In this document: positions 50,416 to 59,626 of the stretch, piece after piece | How the letters are laid out: every line of letters starts with the position of its first letter | Numbering within the stretch: position 1 is the first letter of the stretch | Source: Stenogyne calaminthoides | Taxonomy: Eukaryota > Streptophyta > Magnoliopsida > Lamiales > Lamiaceae | Length of the DNA: 64,000 nucleotides | Direction: 5' to 3' | Assembly: GCA_037126765.1 (NCBI GenBank) | Contig: JBBCBC010000025.1 | Span: forward strand, 14,068,175-14,132,174 | Notes under the pieces: generated by a model | Databases searched by the model: none | What the model saw: only the letters and a program-made list of their open reading frames with translations | What the model was told of the DNA's origin: nothing | Made by a program: the position numbers and the translations under genes

Positions 50416-50882
50416 CTAGTATTTCTCCCGTGCGATGTATAGAAATTTAATATTTTTATTATGTATATATACATATTGATCTATATTAACTTTTCTTATT
50501 AATATATAAATTTTATGAAATAATATATAATTAAGTATCTTACAATAATAAAATTGAGTATACAAATTTTTATTAAACATTAAACTCATTACAAATACTA
50601 AAATTTTAATGATTAAAGTTTAAAAATAATTCAACTCATATAATCAAAACAATTAAAAATATTTTAAAAACATTCATATTTATATTTATATTTTAAATTT
50701 GAATTTGAATTTTTTTTTATATGTGCAATATGTATGTCAATTACGGATCGTAAAAAGACGATTAATTTTGATACATTCTTTTCTAGAGAGTGAAGTACGT
50801 CATTTTATCACAAAGCAAGTGTATCTACATGTGCTAAAATATGCACTTAAAAGTTTGATAAACTTCTACTTTTATATATTAA
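50416..50882 (-). mobile_element. Short non-autonomous Helitron fragment
   Basis: On the minus strand it ends in CATCGCACGGGAGAAATACTAG followed by T, the Helitron 3' form (hairpin remnant, then CTAG|T). The hairpin partner is degenerate. At its other end AATATATAAAAGTAGAAGTT resembles plant Helitron 5' regions, but the terminal TC is missing, probably cut by the next Helitron. Confidence 0.5.
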
Positions 50883-51064
50883 CTAGTGTAGAACCCGTGT
50901 GTTACACGGGATTTTAAATAAATTAAAATTTTTAAGTAATAATATTATATGACAAATTAAATTAAATAAATTAATATTGTATGACAAATTATTATAGACA
51001 TTTTAATATAAATTTAGTATTATAAGGTAAAATATAAATTAATATAGATGTAATTAGTTTGTAC

Positions 51065-51911
51065 CAGTGTTTTCAGAAGCGAACCGGACAAACCACCGAT
51101 CAACGATTCAACCGGTCGGAACAGTTCAACCGGCGGTTCAACCGTTTAAATGATCCCTGCCTAATTTTTTAAAATATTTTTTATATTTAGTTTAAAAATA
51201 AAATAAGTATACTAAATTTAAATCCCACATCATCACTATGCAAATTTGCCCAATACAAATTTATGAAGCACAACTATGTAAATTAAAATGAAATGGGCCA
51301 CAAGTCTGTAAAATATAAATGGTCCACTAAGTTGTTTTATTTTTCTTCCGCCTTTTATATCTCCCTTAAGAAAAACCCTATCACTCTTCTCTCTCTCCAC
51401 ACACACTTCTATCTTCTCCAAAAAACACTCCTGTAAATCACCCGGAAAAAAAAAGGCCTCCCACGCGAGCTCCACCACCCCCTACCCAAAACCTATGACC
51501 CGCGCGTCCACGTCACCGGCAATATCCCAAAATGCAAAGCATTCGCAGATCTGATTACGACACAGAAAGTTGACGACATCCGTGCTCAGACCTTTGCCCA
51601 AGGGTTAATGGTATTCTACCCCACCGATGAATCCCTCAAATCCTTCATGCCTAGGTAATTTCAGATGCAAAATTGTCGATACTCTGTTTTTTTCTCTGTT
51701 TTCGCTCTAATTTGTAATTGACGATTTTGGGGTTTTACTCTCTCTGTTTTCACTCTAGAATTTCCAATGGTCGAAAAAAAATTAAGAAATAACCGATTTT
51801 TACCTGTTCGACCAATAAAACGATGTTTAGGGGATTTTTGGACCCGTTCCGGGACCGGTTCCTGATTAAACCGGTCGAACTGGTCAGTCTGGTCCAGTTC
51901 TAAAAATACTG
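51065..51911. mobile_element. hAT-type element carrying a gene fragment, 847 bp
   Basis: Flanked by the 8-bp direct repeat GTTTGTAC (51057-51064 and 51912-51919), the duplication size of hAT elements. The ends are inverted repeats starting CAG: CAGTGTTTTCAGAAGCGAAC on the left against CAGTATTTTTAGAACTGGAC on the right strand. Subterminal CCGGTT/AACCGG-rich sequence lies at both ends. It encodes no transposase; the interior holds a fragment of a fasciclin-like gene. Confidence 0.88.
51473..51658 (+). pseudogene. Captured fasciclin-like arabinogalactan protein fragment
   Basis: One frame reads through CKAFADLITTQ, then LMVFYPTDESLKSFMP, the pattern of the FAS1 domain of plant fasciclin-like arabinogalactan proteins (CKAFADLL...LTVFCPTD...FMPK). 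About 55 codons remain. It ends at TAA in CCTAGGTAATT, which could also be a splice donor (AG|GTAATT) copied from the parent gene. Upstream sequence is C/T-rich, like a 5' exon or leader. In host genes these proteins are secreted, GPI-anchored cell-wall adhesion proteins; this piece has no signal peptide and no complete domain. Confidence 0.72.
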
Positions 51912-52504
51912 GTTTGTACAATAATTAACCATTAAATCAACACACATATAATGAAAACATTAATTTTTTATTCACTTAAGATTCTGAAAAACTTCTTTGA
52001 AAACAACATTAATCGTAGAGCTAGAGGGCTTTCTTGTTGGGGAACGTTTTGCCCGGATCTATTCGAGGTGCAATTTAAATATAAATTTAAATAAACAATT
52101 ATTACTAGCATGAATTAATTCTATTAATTCAAATAACAATTATCAACAACATATATGCATACAAATAATTCACATAAAATCCTAACATGCGGAATCAAGG
52201 AGTTTACATGAATTCTTACCCTTGAAGAGACAACCGTTGAGACGATAGATCAACTCAAATGTCTTCTCAAGTATATCCCAAGTCCTTGCTCGTTATCCGG
52301 TGGAAGATACGCACGAACAATTTAAACAAAGGAAAAATTAAAAAATATATTGCATCATCTTTGTGGATTTCTGATTTTTCCAAGACTGGAATTGTGTTGG
52401 GGATGAAAAATGCATCCCCTATTTATAACAAGAGAGGGGGGCGAAAATTTTGCCCTAAAAGGGCTCATGGGAAATTTCATTGTATCTTCCTCAAGATACA
52501 ATCT

Positions 52505-52506
<2 letters not shown>

Positions 52507-52551
<45 letters not shown>
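52507..52551. repeat. (AT)n microsatellite
   Basis: About 22 uninterrupted TA/AT dinucleotides inside the solo LTR; absent from the LTRs of elements A and B. Confidence 0.95.
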
Positions 52552-52553
<2 letters not shown>

Positions 52554-53201
52554 TATATTCTATTTTTCATAAATATCTTCCCACAATATCTTCCCATGAA
52601 CAAAAGTTAAAGTCAAAGATTCTTGGATTTATGAGATAATCTTGTATTCCAAGAATACTTATCTTCCATAAAATCTTTCCAAGAAAGTCTCTTTCTTTCT
52701 TTTCTTCATATTTTTCGAAAAATACTAAGGAAAATCAGAGCAATAATTATTTCTTTTATTTTAATCACATTTTCATTAATGCACTTATATTTGGGCTACT
52801 TGAGGGACATTTAGAAGAATTAAGATTGGACCTCCCAATGAGCTCTGAATTATCAATATTGAGCCACAATATTATTCAGTTCATTAATATTAATTTACTC
52901 CACTATAAAATTAATATTGCACTATCCATCTTAACCCATATTACGATAATATAGCTCCTGGTTATTATTTCTCATGTTTATGATTATTTAGTCCATTAAT
53001 TAAGTAAGCAAGCTCAACATTATTATATTTTCCTTGGAGTAAAGACAGCTCAACATTATTATCCATAACGGAAATAAATTTCACTTGCAAGATTTGGTAT
53101 GATAAAACTTCTGAGCCCACTAAGGGGACAAATCAAACAAGACTTTCCTTGTATACATTTCTCTGTATTAAATCTTAGCAATTGTCATGTAATTAATAAT
53201 A

Positions 53202-53356
53202 GGGAGGTGCTAAATGGGCAGATTCTGCCCAGGGCAGAATCATTAAAAAGTTTTTGCCCTCAATCAAGCACACCCAAGAATCTGCCCTCAATCAAGCCCA
53301 CCATGCCCATTTAGCCTTTTCTGCCCAGGGCAGAATCTGCCCACCAAGAATTACCC
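53202..53356. mobile_element. Mutator-type MITE, 155 bp, inside the solo LTR
   Basis: Perfect 9-bp target duplication TTAATAATA (53193-53201 and 53357-53365). Inverted ends begin GGG and share GGGCAGATTCTGCCC followed by GGGCAGAA. The surrounding LTR resumes exactly after the duplication, matching the LTRs of elements A and B. Confidence 0.9.
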
Positions 53357-54110
53357 TTAATAATATTGCCAAAAATACAAAGTATAGAATCGCTCTCTGA
53401 TTCTAAACCCAACATAGATCAAAGCAATAAATATTAATTACACACAATCCTATTTAAGTGACAGAGATTAAGAAATCAACAACCACTGAGGTCTAATTCT
53501 TCATCCCATAAGTCAGTTCGGAAGAATTTATCCCCTCTGTAGGTCCGCTTCAGCTCATCACAATGCACTAGTATAATCTCTTGGTCAAGACAAACCAATT
53601 TGAGCTTTACACATCAACCTCTACCAATGGAGTGTTCAATTTCATCTAGGTTGTGAAGATGTTCTTATTTACAAGGAACTGTTAATGTGATCTTCTGTGA
53701 TCGGGTATCACCACATTAAATACAATGCAATATGTACTAATATTGAACTGTTTGCAATAAATAAATATCATTCATTCATATTTAAAGCAACAGTGATAAA
53801 AGATTTTTTCTCAGTAAATAAGAGTAAATTAGTCTGTTATACAAAGTAAAAGCATACTTTCACGTATAACCTCAATATTTCCATCATCATCAAGACAAAG
53901 TATTTTCAATTCCTTTTGAATCTTCACCCTAGAAATCGCAACATATAGTTGGTCGTGTGTAAATACAAATCTTGGTAGGAATAGACCAGCGTTGGATAGA
54001 GTCTGACATTGACTTTTGTTAATAGTCACTACAAAGCACAATAGAACTGAGAACTATCTTCTCTGGAACTTGACCGGTACTGTGGGATCCGAATGACTCA
54101 ATATCATCTG

Positions 54111-54928
54111 TGAATATCAGAGTATTGAATGAAAATCATAATGTCATATTTATGAGGCTATATTTCAATTTTGTTAATTTGTAGGAGGATAACATCGCTT
54201 ATTCATGGATGATGCAAAAAAACATATAATTGCAATACAACCTTCTTAAAATATAATCAATAAATAAATAAAGGTTTGTGAAGTAATCTAGCTAATCTAA
54301 TAATTTGACAATAAAAATGAATGATAGATCTTTTCACAAATGTAATATTAAACATAATAATAATTATCAAGGTAAAATAAAGTGAATTGAAATTGTTTTA
54401 ATCGGGTTATATATATGAGAATGTGTCATTTGCTGGATCAAAACACTATCTAAATAGAATTGTATGAAATAATAATTATAAATATAAAATTGCAAATAAT
54501 TAAACATGATGTTCAGGTTTAATAATTGAAGGTGTCTTCATCTATTTTGTTCAAATGAATGAGAGAATTAGGATAGCAAAAGAGATTAATAGAAGAATTT
54601 AAATTCAAACCTCACATGAATGTTCGACGTTGGTTTATCTTTTGTGCTGAAATAAAATAGTCGCCAAAATAATCCACAGTAAGAATCTGCTAAGAAAGCT
54701 CCGCAAGAAGTCAACAAAAGAATTTCATCCAAGAAGAAGAATAGATATTGCAAAAAGAAGATAAAAATGTGAGAAGAAAATAAATATGCACTGCTTGTAG
54801 TAAATAGTGTCCTTGAACACAAATAAACATAAAAATAAGGAATAAAATATCAATTAAGTGTGTGATGATTTATCAATTAAGTGTGTGATGATTTGATTAC
54901 ACATATAAACTTTTCAATTATTTAGAGA
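54111..54928. other. AT-rich region between Helitron pieces
   Basis: No gene or domain recognised. It may be the decayed remainder of the helicase-bearing Helitron. Confidence 0.35.
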
Positions 54929-56061
54929 CTAGTTTAATGCCCGCGTTTTACTTCAATTAAAAAATACAACATACTCATTAAATAATATATTTAATAATTA
55001 AAAATATAAATATATACATATATACATGAAATATGAATTAATAATTGTTTAAAGGGTATATTAACATTTTTGCTTAAATCTTGGAATAAAATTATTATGT
55101 CAAATATTAATCATTCCTTTTAATATGAAATTGAAACCTAAAAATTAAAACAACATAAACCGATTAAGAAAAAATAAAAAATAAATGAAATAAAGTTAAA
55201 AAAATATTAATATATTAATTAATATGTATTAATAAATAAATAAAAGTGAATGAATTATAATATAAAATATTTTGTTACATAAAATAAATTAAAATATACA
55301 TAAGAACAATAATAAAATAAAATTAATAATTAAAGAATTAATAATTAAATATAATTCATATTAACATAAAATACATTTAGATTGAATATTTTACTTATAT
55401 TAAATTAAGTTAAAATAAAAATTAACTAAACAAAAATAAATGAAGCATATAATAAAGTTAAATAAATAAAATATAAAATAATAAATATTAATTACACATT
55501 TTATAACATTCATACATACTTTAATTATCTAAATAATTAGAAAATAATTATATTGTGACATGTCATCATTATCTATAGATCAAATTCATTATTTTCTTTT
55601 TACATAATTCTCATTTCTTAATTAGGCGACACATCATCGAAATTCACAATAATGTGACACATATGAAGTATAAATTTCATATTAGTTTGTTGAGTGATGT
55701 GTTTCAAAATCGATGTATGATAAAATATTAGATATAAAATAAAGGTTAATTCAAAAAAGTTAATGCTCAATAAAATAAATATTCAAGATATTTAAAATTT
55801 TATAGATTAACTTAGTTTCTAAGTAACATAAATATAATTTAAGATGTGCATGGTTCAAACTTTAGTAATTGTAATTTTTTTTATTAAACTACATATTAAA
55901 ATGTCACATGGATGCCACATATTGCTACAAACCAATAAAAAAATAACACATCAATACAATAAAATGTAACCTCTCATCCAAATTAACTTCAAAATTACAC
56001 ATCATCCAAATTAACCACAAGATGACACATCATCAAAAAAAACTCTCTATTAGTATATAGA
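54929..56061 (-). mobile_element. Non-autonomous Helitron, ~1.1 kb
   Basis: The minus-strand 5' end TCTATATACTAATAGAGAG, followed by GATGATGTGTCATC-type sequence, is typical of plant Helitrons. The 3' end GCGGGCATTAAACTAG is followed by host T; the hairpin is degenerate. The interior is AT-rich and non-coding. The base before the 5' TC is C rather than A, so the 5' limit may be off by a few bases. Confidence 0.6.
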
Positions 56062-56071
56062 GGAATTGGTC

Positions 56072-56575
56072 AACTATTTCTTGTTTAAATCCTAATAATT
56101 TAATGATTTCACAATTAATTAAAATAGAGTGATTGGATATCAATAATTAATAATAAATAAATTTATGGCCTACAATTTTTTTATCACTAATTTTTGTCTG
56201 ATTACTTGTTTTGTTATTTGCAATAATTTTGGGTGGTATTAAAATAATTATTACAATAGAAAAGTTTGACTAATTCAATATATCCCATAAAATTCAGTCA
56301 TTAATTCCTTATTAAATCCTAATAATTAATTTAATGATTCCAAAGTCTTTAATTAAAATAAATTGATTGGATATCGTAATTAATAATAAACAAATTTATG
56401 GTCTACAAATTTGTTTTGTCACTATTTTTTGCCTGATTACTTGTTTTCTTATTTTTAATAATTTTGGGTGCTTAAATAATTATTATAAACGAAATGGTTC
56501 ACTAATTTAATATATCCCATAAAATTCGGTCTTTAATTCCTTAATAAAATGCATAAAATAGAGTAATTGGATCTC
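56072..56575 (+). repeat. ~230-bp tandem repeat, 2.2 copies
   Basis: Two successive copies with shared landmarks (TAAATCCTAATAATT, GATTGGATATC, CTGATTACTTGTTTT, TATCCCATAAAATTC) at a spacing of 227-232 bp, plus a partial third from 56533. Very AT-rich and non-coding. Confidence 0.8.
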
Positions 56576-56940
56576 ATATTAAAAAAATGAATTTAATATG
56601 TATATTATATTTTTTTTAGCAAATAATATAAATCAGAAATCAACTTACAATATACGTCACAAACAATATCAATGTATAAAATCCGAGAGCACATAAAATG
56701 GAATCAATATGTCATGCTATAAATGTATATATATCAAAAGAACGATAATAATGACTAAACTTAATGAAACTGAATTCACCTTTTTACGCTAGTGGAGAGA
56801 CAAACGTCAACGCGGACATTCAAAAAGGAACTTGAAACTCATCCTTCCTTAAGCAAGACAGAGATATGATGCTAGCAATTTTTCAGAATCTGAGAATTAA
56901 AAAAATGTAAATATTATTATCGGATAGATTTTACGAAACA

Positions 56941-57400
56941 TGTTGGAAAACGAGGGTTAGAAATTCACTAACCTTTATTCCAGAATTTTCAACGGAAGAA
57001 ATCAAACTCATTTGAATTATTCCAGAATTTTCAACGGAAGAAATCGAACTCATTTGAATTCTACGTACGACTGGATCTCTTAGTCCGAATCACAACCACG
57101 AGAATTGATTCACGTATTGCTTCCAGTATTCACAATTTAAGAGCCCTTTGATTTGTGTATCGTGCGATGCATATGAGAAGAAGAAACTTGTTTTCTCTTT
57201 TCTCAGTTTCCTGTTTATCTGTGAAAAAATAGGAGCGGAGAGCAAAAGAGAATTCCCGTAACTTAAATGAGAGAAAAGAATATCTTTTTATAACATTCTT
57301 TTCTCTAGGAAGTTAATCAACTTCTCTTCTAAAAAATTTATCCACTCATGTGTGGATTTATATAAATAAATAAATAATATTTATTATTTATTTACTTTCA
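56941..57400. mobile_element. Probable solo LTR, 460 bp
   Basis: TGTTGGAAAACGAGGG at the start, ACTTTCA at the end, flanked by the 5-bp repeat AAACA (56936-56940 and 57401-57405). It does not resemble the copia A/B LTRs. The element type is unknown. Confidence 0.6.
56977..57060 (+). repeat. 42-bp tandem duplication
   Basis: Two copies of a 42-bp unit (ATTCCAGAATTTTCAACGGA...) differing at one base, inside the solo LTR. Confidence 0.95.
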
Positions 57401-58669
57401 AAACAAAATTCAAGAAAATAAAGGAGAAAAATAAGAATGGGATTTCAAGCAATGGTAATTCAATGATTCAGTTCATTGAGTTTATTGAGTTCAGTAATTA
57501 GCAATATATACATTTATGCAATGCAGTTTTTTAGTCAATTGCTATTGTATACAATAGATGACACCCAAAAAAATCATGGATCACTAGATCAAATAATAAC
57601 ACTAAATCCTTTGAAGAGAGGTATTGATCGACAAATAATTACTTAAAGGTGAAGTGAATGAATCTCAACATAAAAAATACTAAAATAGATAAAAGTTTAA
57701 ATTAAGCAAACCAATTGAGAAATTGAGACAGCGAATAGCTGCGAGAAAACTAAGAGGCGGGCGGCGGAAGGCAGTGGGAGGAAGGAGGTGGGAAACCAAT
57801 TGAGAAATTGAGACGGAGAACAGCTGCGAGAGAAGAGAGAGGCGAGTGGCGGAAGGCGACGGGAGGAGGGAGACGGGAAGGACCGCATGGGGCAACATAC
57901 ACAAAAAAAATCTAAATTTTGTATTCTATTCTATATTGAAATAGAAAAGGCTAAACAATGAAATGATACATAGGACGACACATACGAATTTTTTTAATGA
58001 CATAGGACGACACATATAAATTTTTTTTAATGATATGTATACTGAACTTCTCACATAATTACACATAGGTTAAATTTTTTAAACCTATCTTTGATAAAAT
58101 TGCTCCTGCCTAATGCACCCACAAATTTTAACTTTCGTTGTCTACTTCATACCTAATAAAGAAAGGACGAAAGAAGAATTCAAATTATTAAATACAATCG
58201 CTAGAATAAATAAGGGTTGCATATAAAAAAATTCAAGGCAACCACCAATGATGAAGATATCCCGTTCAAGCTAGATGATAATACTGAAGAAGACGATTGC
58301 GAACAAATTCAACCGAGAGATGGGTTCTTCAAGAAGAAGATCACGAACAGTCTACACGGGGGAGCGACAATAATCTTCTCCGCTTCACTTCAACGACTAA
58401 TTCTTATGTTTCTAGTTTAGGGTTAAAAATGAATTTTATTCAATTTAATATCTAAAGGACAATCTGATGTAATTTCACATAATATGTCTGATGACAAAAA
58501 TGACATTTTACACCATGAACAAGATATGAGTTTATTAAACTGTCCAATTTGAAGGGTTGAAATAAAAAAAGTTTTTTATGGAGTTAAACCCGGATCATTG
58601 GGATTACTCTGATTTTTTTTGGCATTTTTAAATTGAAAAGTAAACAACTCACTAACTTATAGTTGTAAA
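57401..58669. other. Intergenic, with small tandem repeats
   Basis: No convincing gene. It contains an 85-bp duplication (57708-57877) and two copies of ACATAGGACGACACATA followed by a T run (57968-58033). A plus-strand frame at 58217-58420 has a hydrophilic acidic start but no recognisable domain. Confidence 0.4.
57708..57877 (+). repeat. 85-bp tandem duplication, GA-rich
   Basis: AAACCAATTGAGAAATTGAG starts each copy (57708 and 57793). The copies differ by scattered substitutions. The minus-strand frame across it is C/T-rich and only reflects the repeat. Confidence 0.85.
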
Positions 58670-59161
58670 TCTCTAATGCACCGATTCTTCAAAATTGGGC
58701 ATTATGCAGTATCGGATTCGCTTGGGGTGGGATTCGTCTAGGATTCGCACCCGATACGTCACGTGGCGTATCCCAACTTTTTTATTATTTTTTTAAATTC
58801 GGATACGCGTATCCCGTTCCGAGGATACGCGTATCGGATACGTATCGGGTTTTTTTGTAAAATTTATTAAAATTTGGGGTTTTTTTGTAAAATTTTAAAA
58901 CTTATGACTTGTGTAGGTATGTGATATTTGATTTAATTGTTATTTTGTTGCTTATGGGATGAATTTCTTGATATTAGTACATGTGTTTTAAATACTTTTG
59001 GTATTATTACAGGTATTATATATAATTGTTGTAATTTTTTTTATATTAATACAGGTGATATATATAATTAAATAAAAATAAATTGACGTATCATCAACGT
59101 ATCGTATCCTAAAATTTTGAAAATCTACGAATCCCCGCACCCTCACCCTCACCCGTGCAAC
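58670..59161. mobile_element. Non-autonomous DNA transposon, 492 bp
   Basis: Flanked by the 11-bp direct repeat ATAGTTGTAAA (58659-58669 and 59162-59172). The ends share a weak inverted match (TGCACCG left, GTGCA right). The left part holds palindromic GGATACGCGTATCC-like motifs and the right part CACCCTCACCC repeats, a pattern common in plant hAT-like non-autonomous repeats. The superfamily is uncertain because the true duplication length is unclear. Confidence 0.55.
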
Positions 59162-59172
59162 ATAGTTGTAAA

Positions 59173-59626
59173 CCAACCTAAAGAGCCAACTAAAAGAAAT
59201 ATTATAAATAAATTTAGTTAGTCATCCAGTCCTCAACTTTTCTTTTTCCTTTCTTCCCCAAATGTAACATGTAACAGTTTTTCTCATCTTCACAACTTAG
59301 GACATGTTTTAGAACTCAAATGGAAGAGTAAAAGTGCTTATTTTTTAAAAAAATTGGATCACATAACTTAAAAAATAAGCATTTCTACCAAATGGTAGAA
59401 GTTGCAAACACCACCTTAATATTGATTCCAATGTTTGATTCTGGCAGATTGCAACTTAAAAGCTGTTGATTTGCCAAAATGTGATTATTCTAGAAGGAAT
59501 ATAAACGAAAATAATAATAAAAATAAAACTATTCACTTCCCCCCTTTTCTTTTCCAGTTATAGAATGAACTCTTGTGTTTCTTATTCGTTATTCTGTTAT
59601 TACTAAAAAATCTAAAACCCCAAATC
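59173..59626 (+). promoter_or_regulatory. Upstream region of TIC22
   Basis: 454 bp between the repeat at 59161 and the TIC22 ATG. It holds a perfect 13-bp hairpin (59336-59380) and a C/T-rich stretch at 59541-59560 (CACTTCCCCCCTTTTCTTTT), of the kind often found near plant transcription starts. No clear TATA box. Confidence 0.4.
59336..59380. repeat. Perfect 13-bp inverted repeat (hairpin)
   Basis: GCTTATTTTTTAA at 59336-59348 and its exact complement at 59368-59380, separated by 19 bases, about 250 bp upstream of the TIC22 start. Confidence 0.8.

Larger units (their letters stand above)
52035..53877 (-). mobile_element. Solo LTR of the same copia family
   Basis: 1843 bp, beginning TGTTGGGGAACGTTTTGC and ending GTATAACCTCAATA (family ends GTATAATCCCAACA). 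Near-perfect 5-bp duplication TTTCT/TTTCC (52030-52034 and 53878-53882). It aligns along its length with the LTRs of elements A and B but is clearly more diverged, so it is an older insertion. No internal region: it arose by LTR-LTR recombination. It holds an (AT)n run and a Mutator MITE. Confidence 0.85.
51972..54109 (-). pseudogene. Helitron (PIF1-like) helicase C-terminus, split by an LTR
   Basis: Minus strand: QMILSHSDPTVPVKFQRR, then TAG in place of a Gln codon, then VTINKSQCQTLSNAGLFLP, VFTHDQLYVAISRVK and LKILCLDDDG; after the LTR, STINVVFKEVFQNLK and a stop at 51972. These are the last conserved motifs of plant Helitron helicases (TINKSQGQT, HGQLYVA.SRV). The solo LTR at 52035-53877 interrupts it after DDDG. 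Removing the LTR and one copy of the 5-bp duplication makes the reading continuous, so the helicase tail was intact when the LTR arrived. The rest of the helicase and the Rep domain are missing. Confidence 0.85.
50883..54110 (-). mobile_element. Helitron with helicase remnant
   Basis: The minus-strand 3' end is a perfect hairpin (CCCGTGTAACACACGGG) followed by TTCTACACTAG and host T, as in plant Helitrons. The helicase 3' end lies 1.1 kb inside. The 5' end was not found; the right limit given is the last recognisable helicase sequence. Later insertions: a hAT element (51065-51911) and a copia solo LTR (52035-53877). Confidence 0.7.

Noticed and set aside
57680..57904. 74-codon minus-strand frame that looks like a transit peptide
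   Set aside because: It lies on the GA-rich 85-bp tandem duplication; Ser/Leu/Pro richness follows from composition, and no downstream exon was found.
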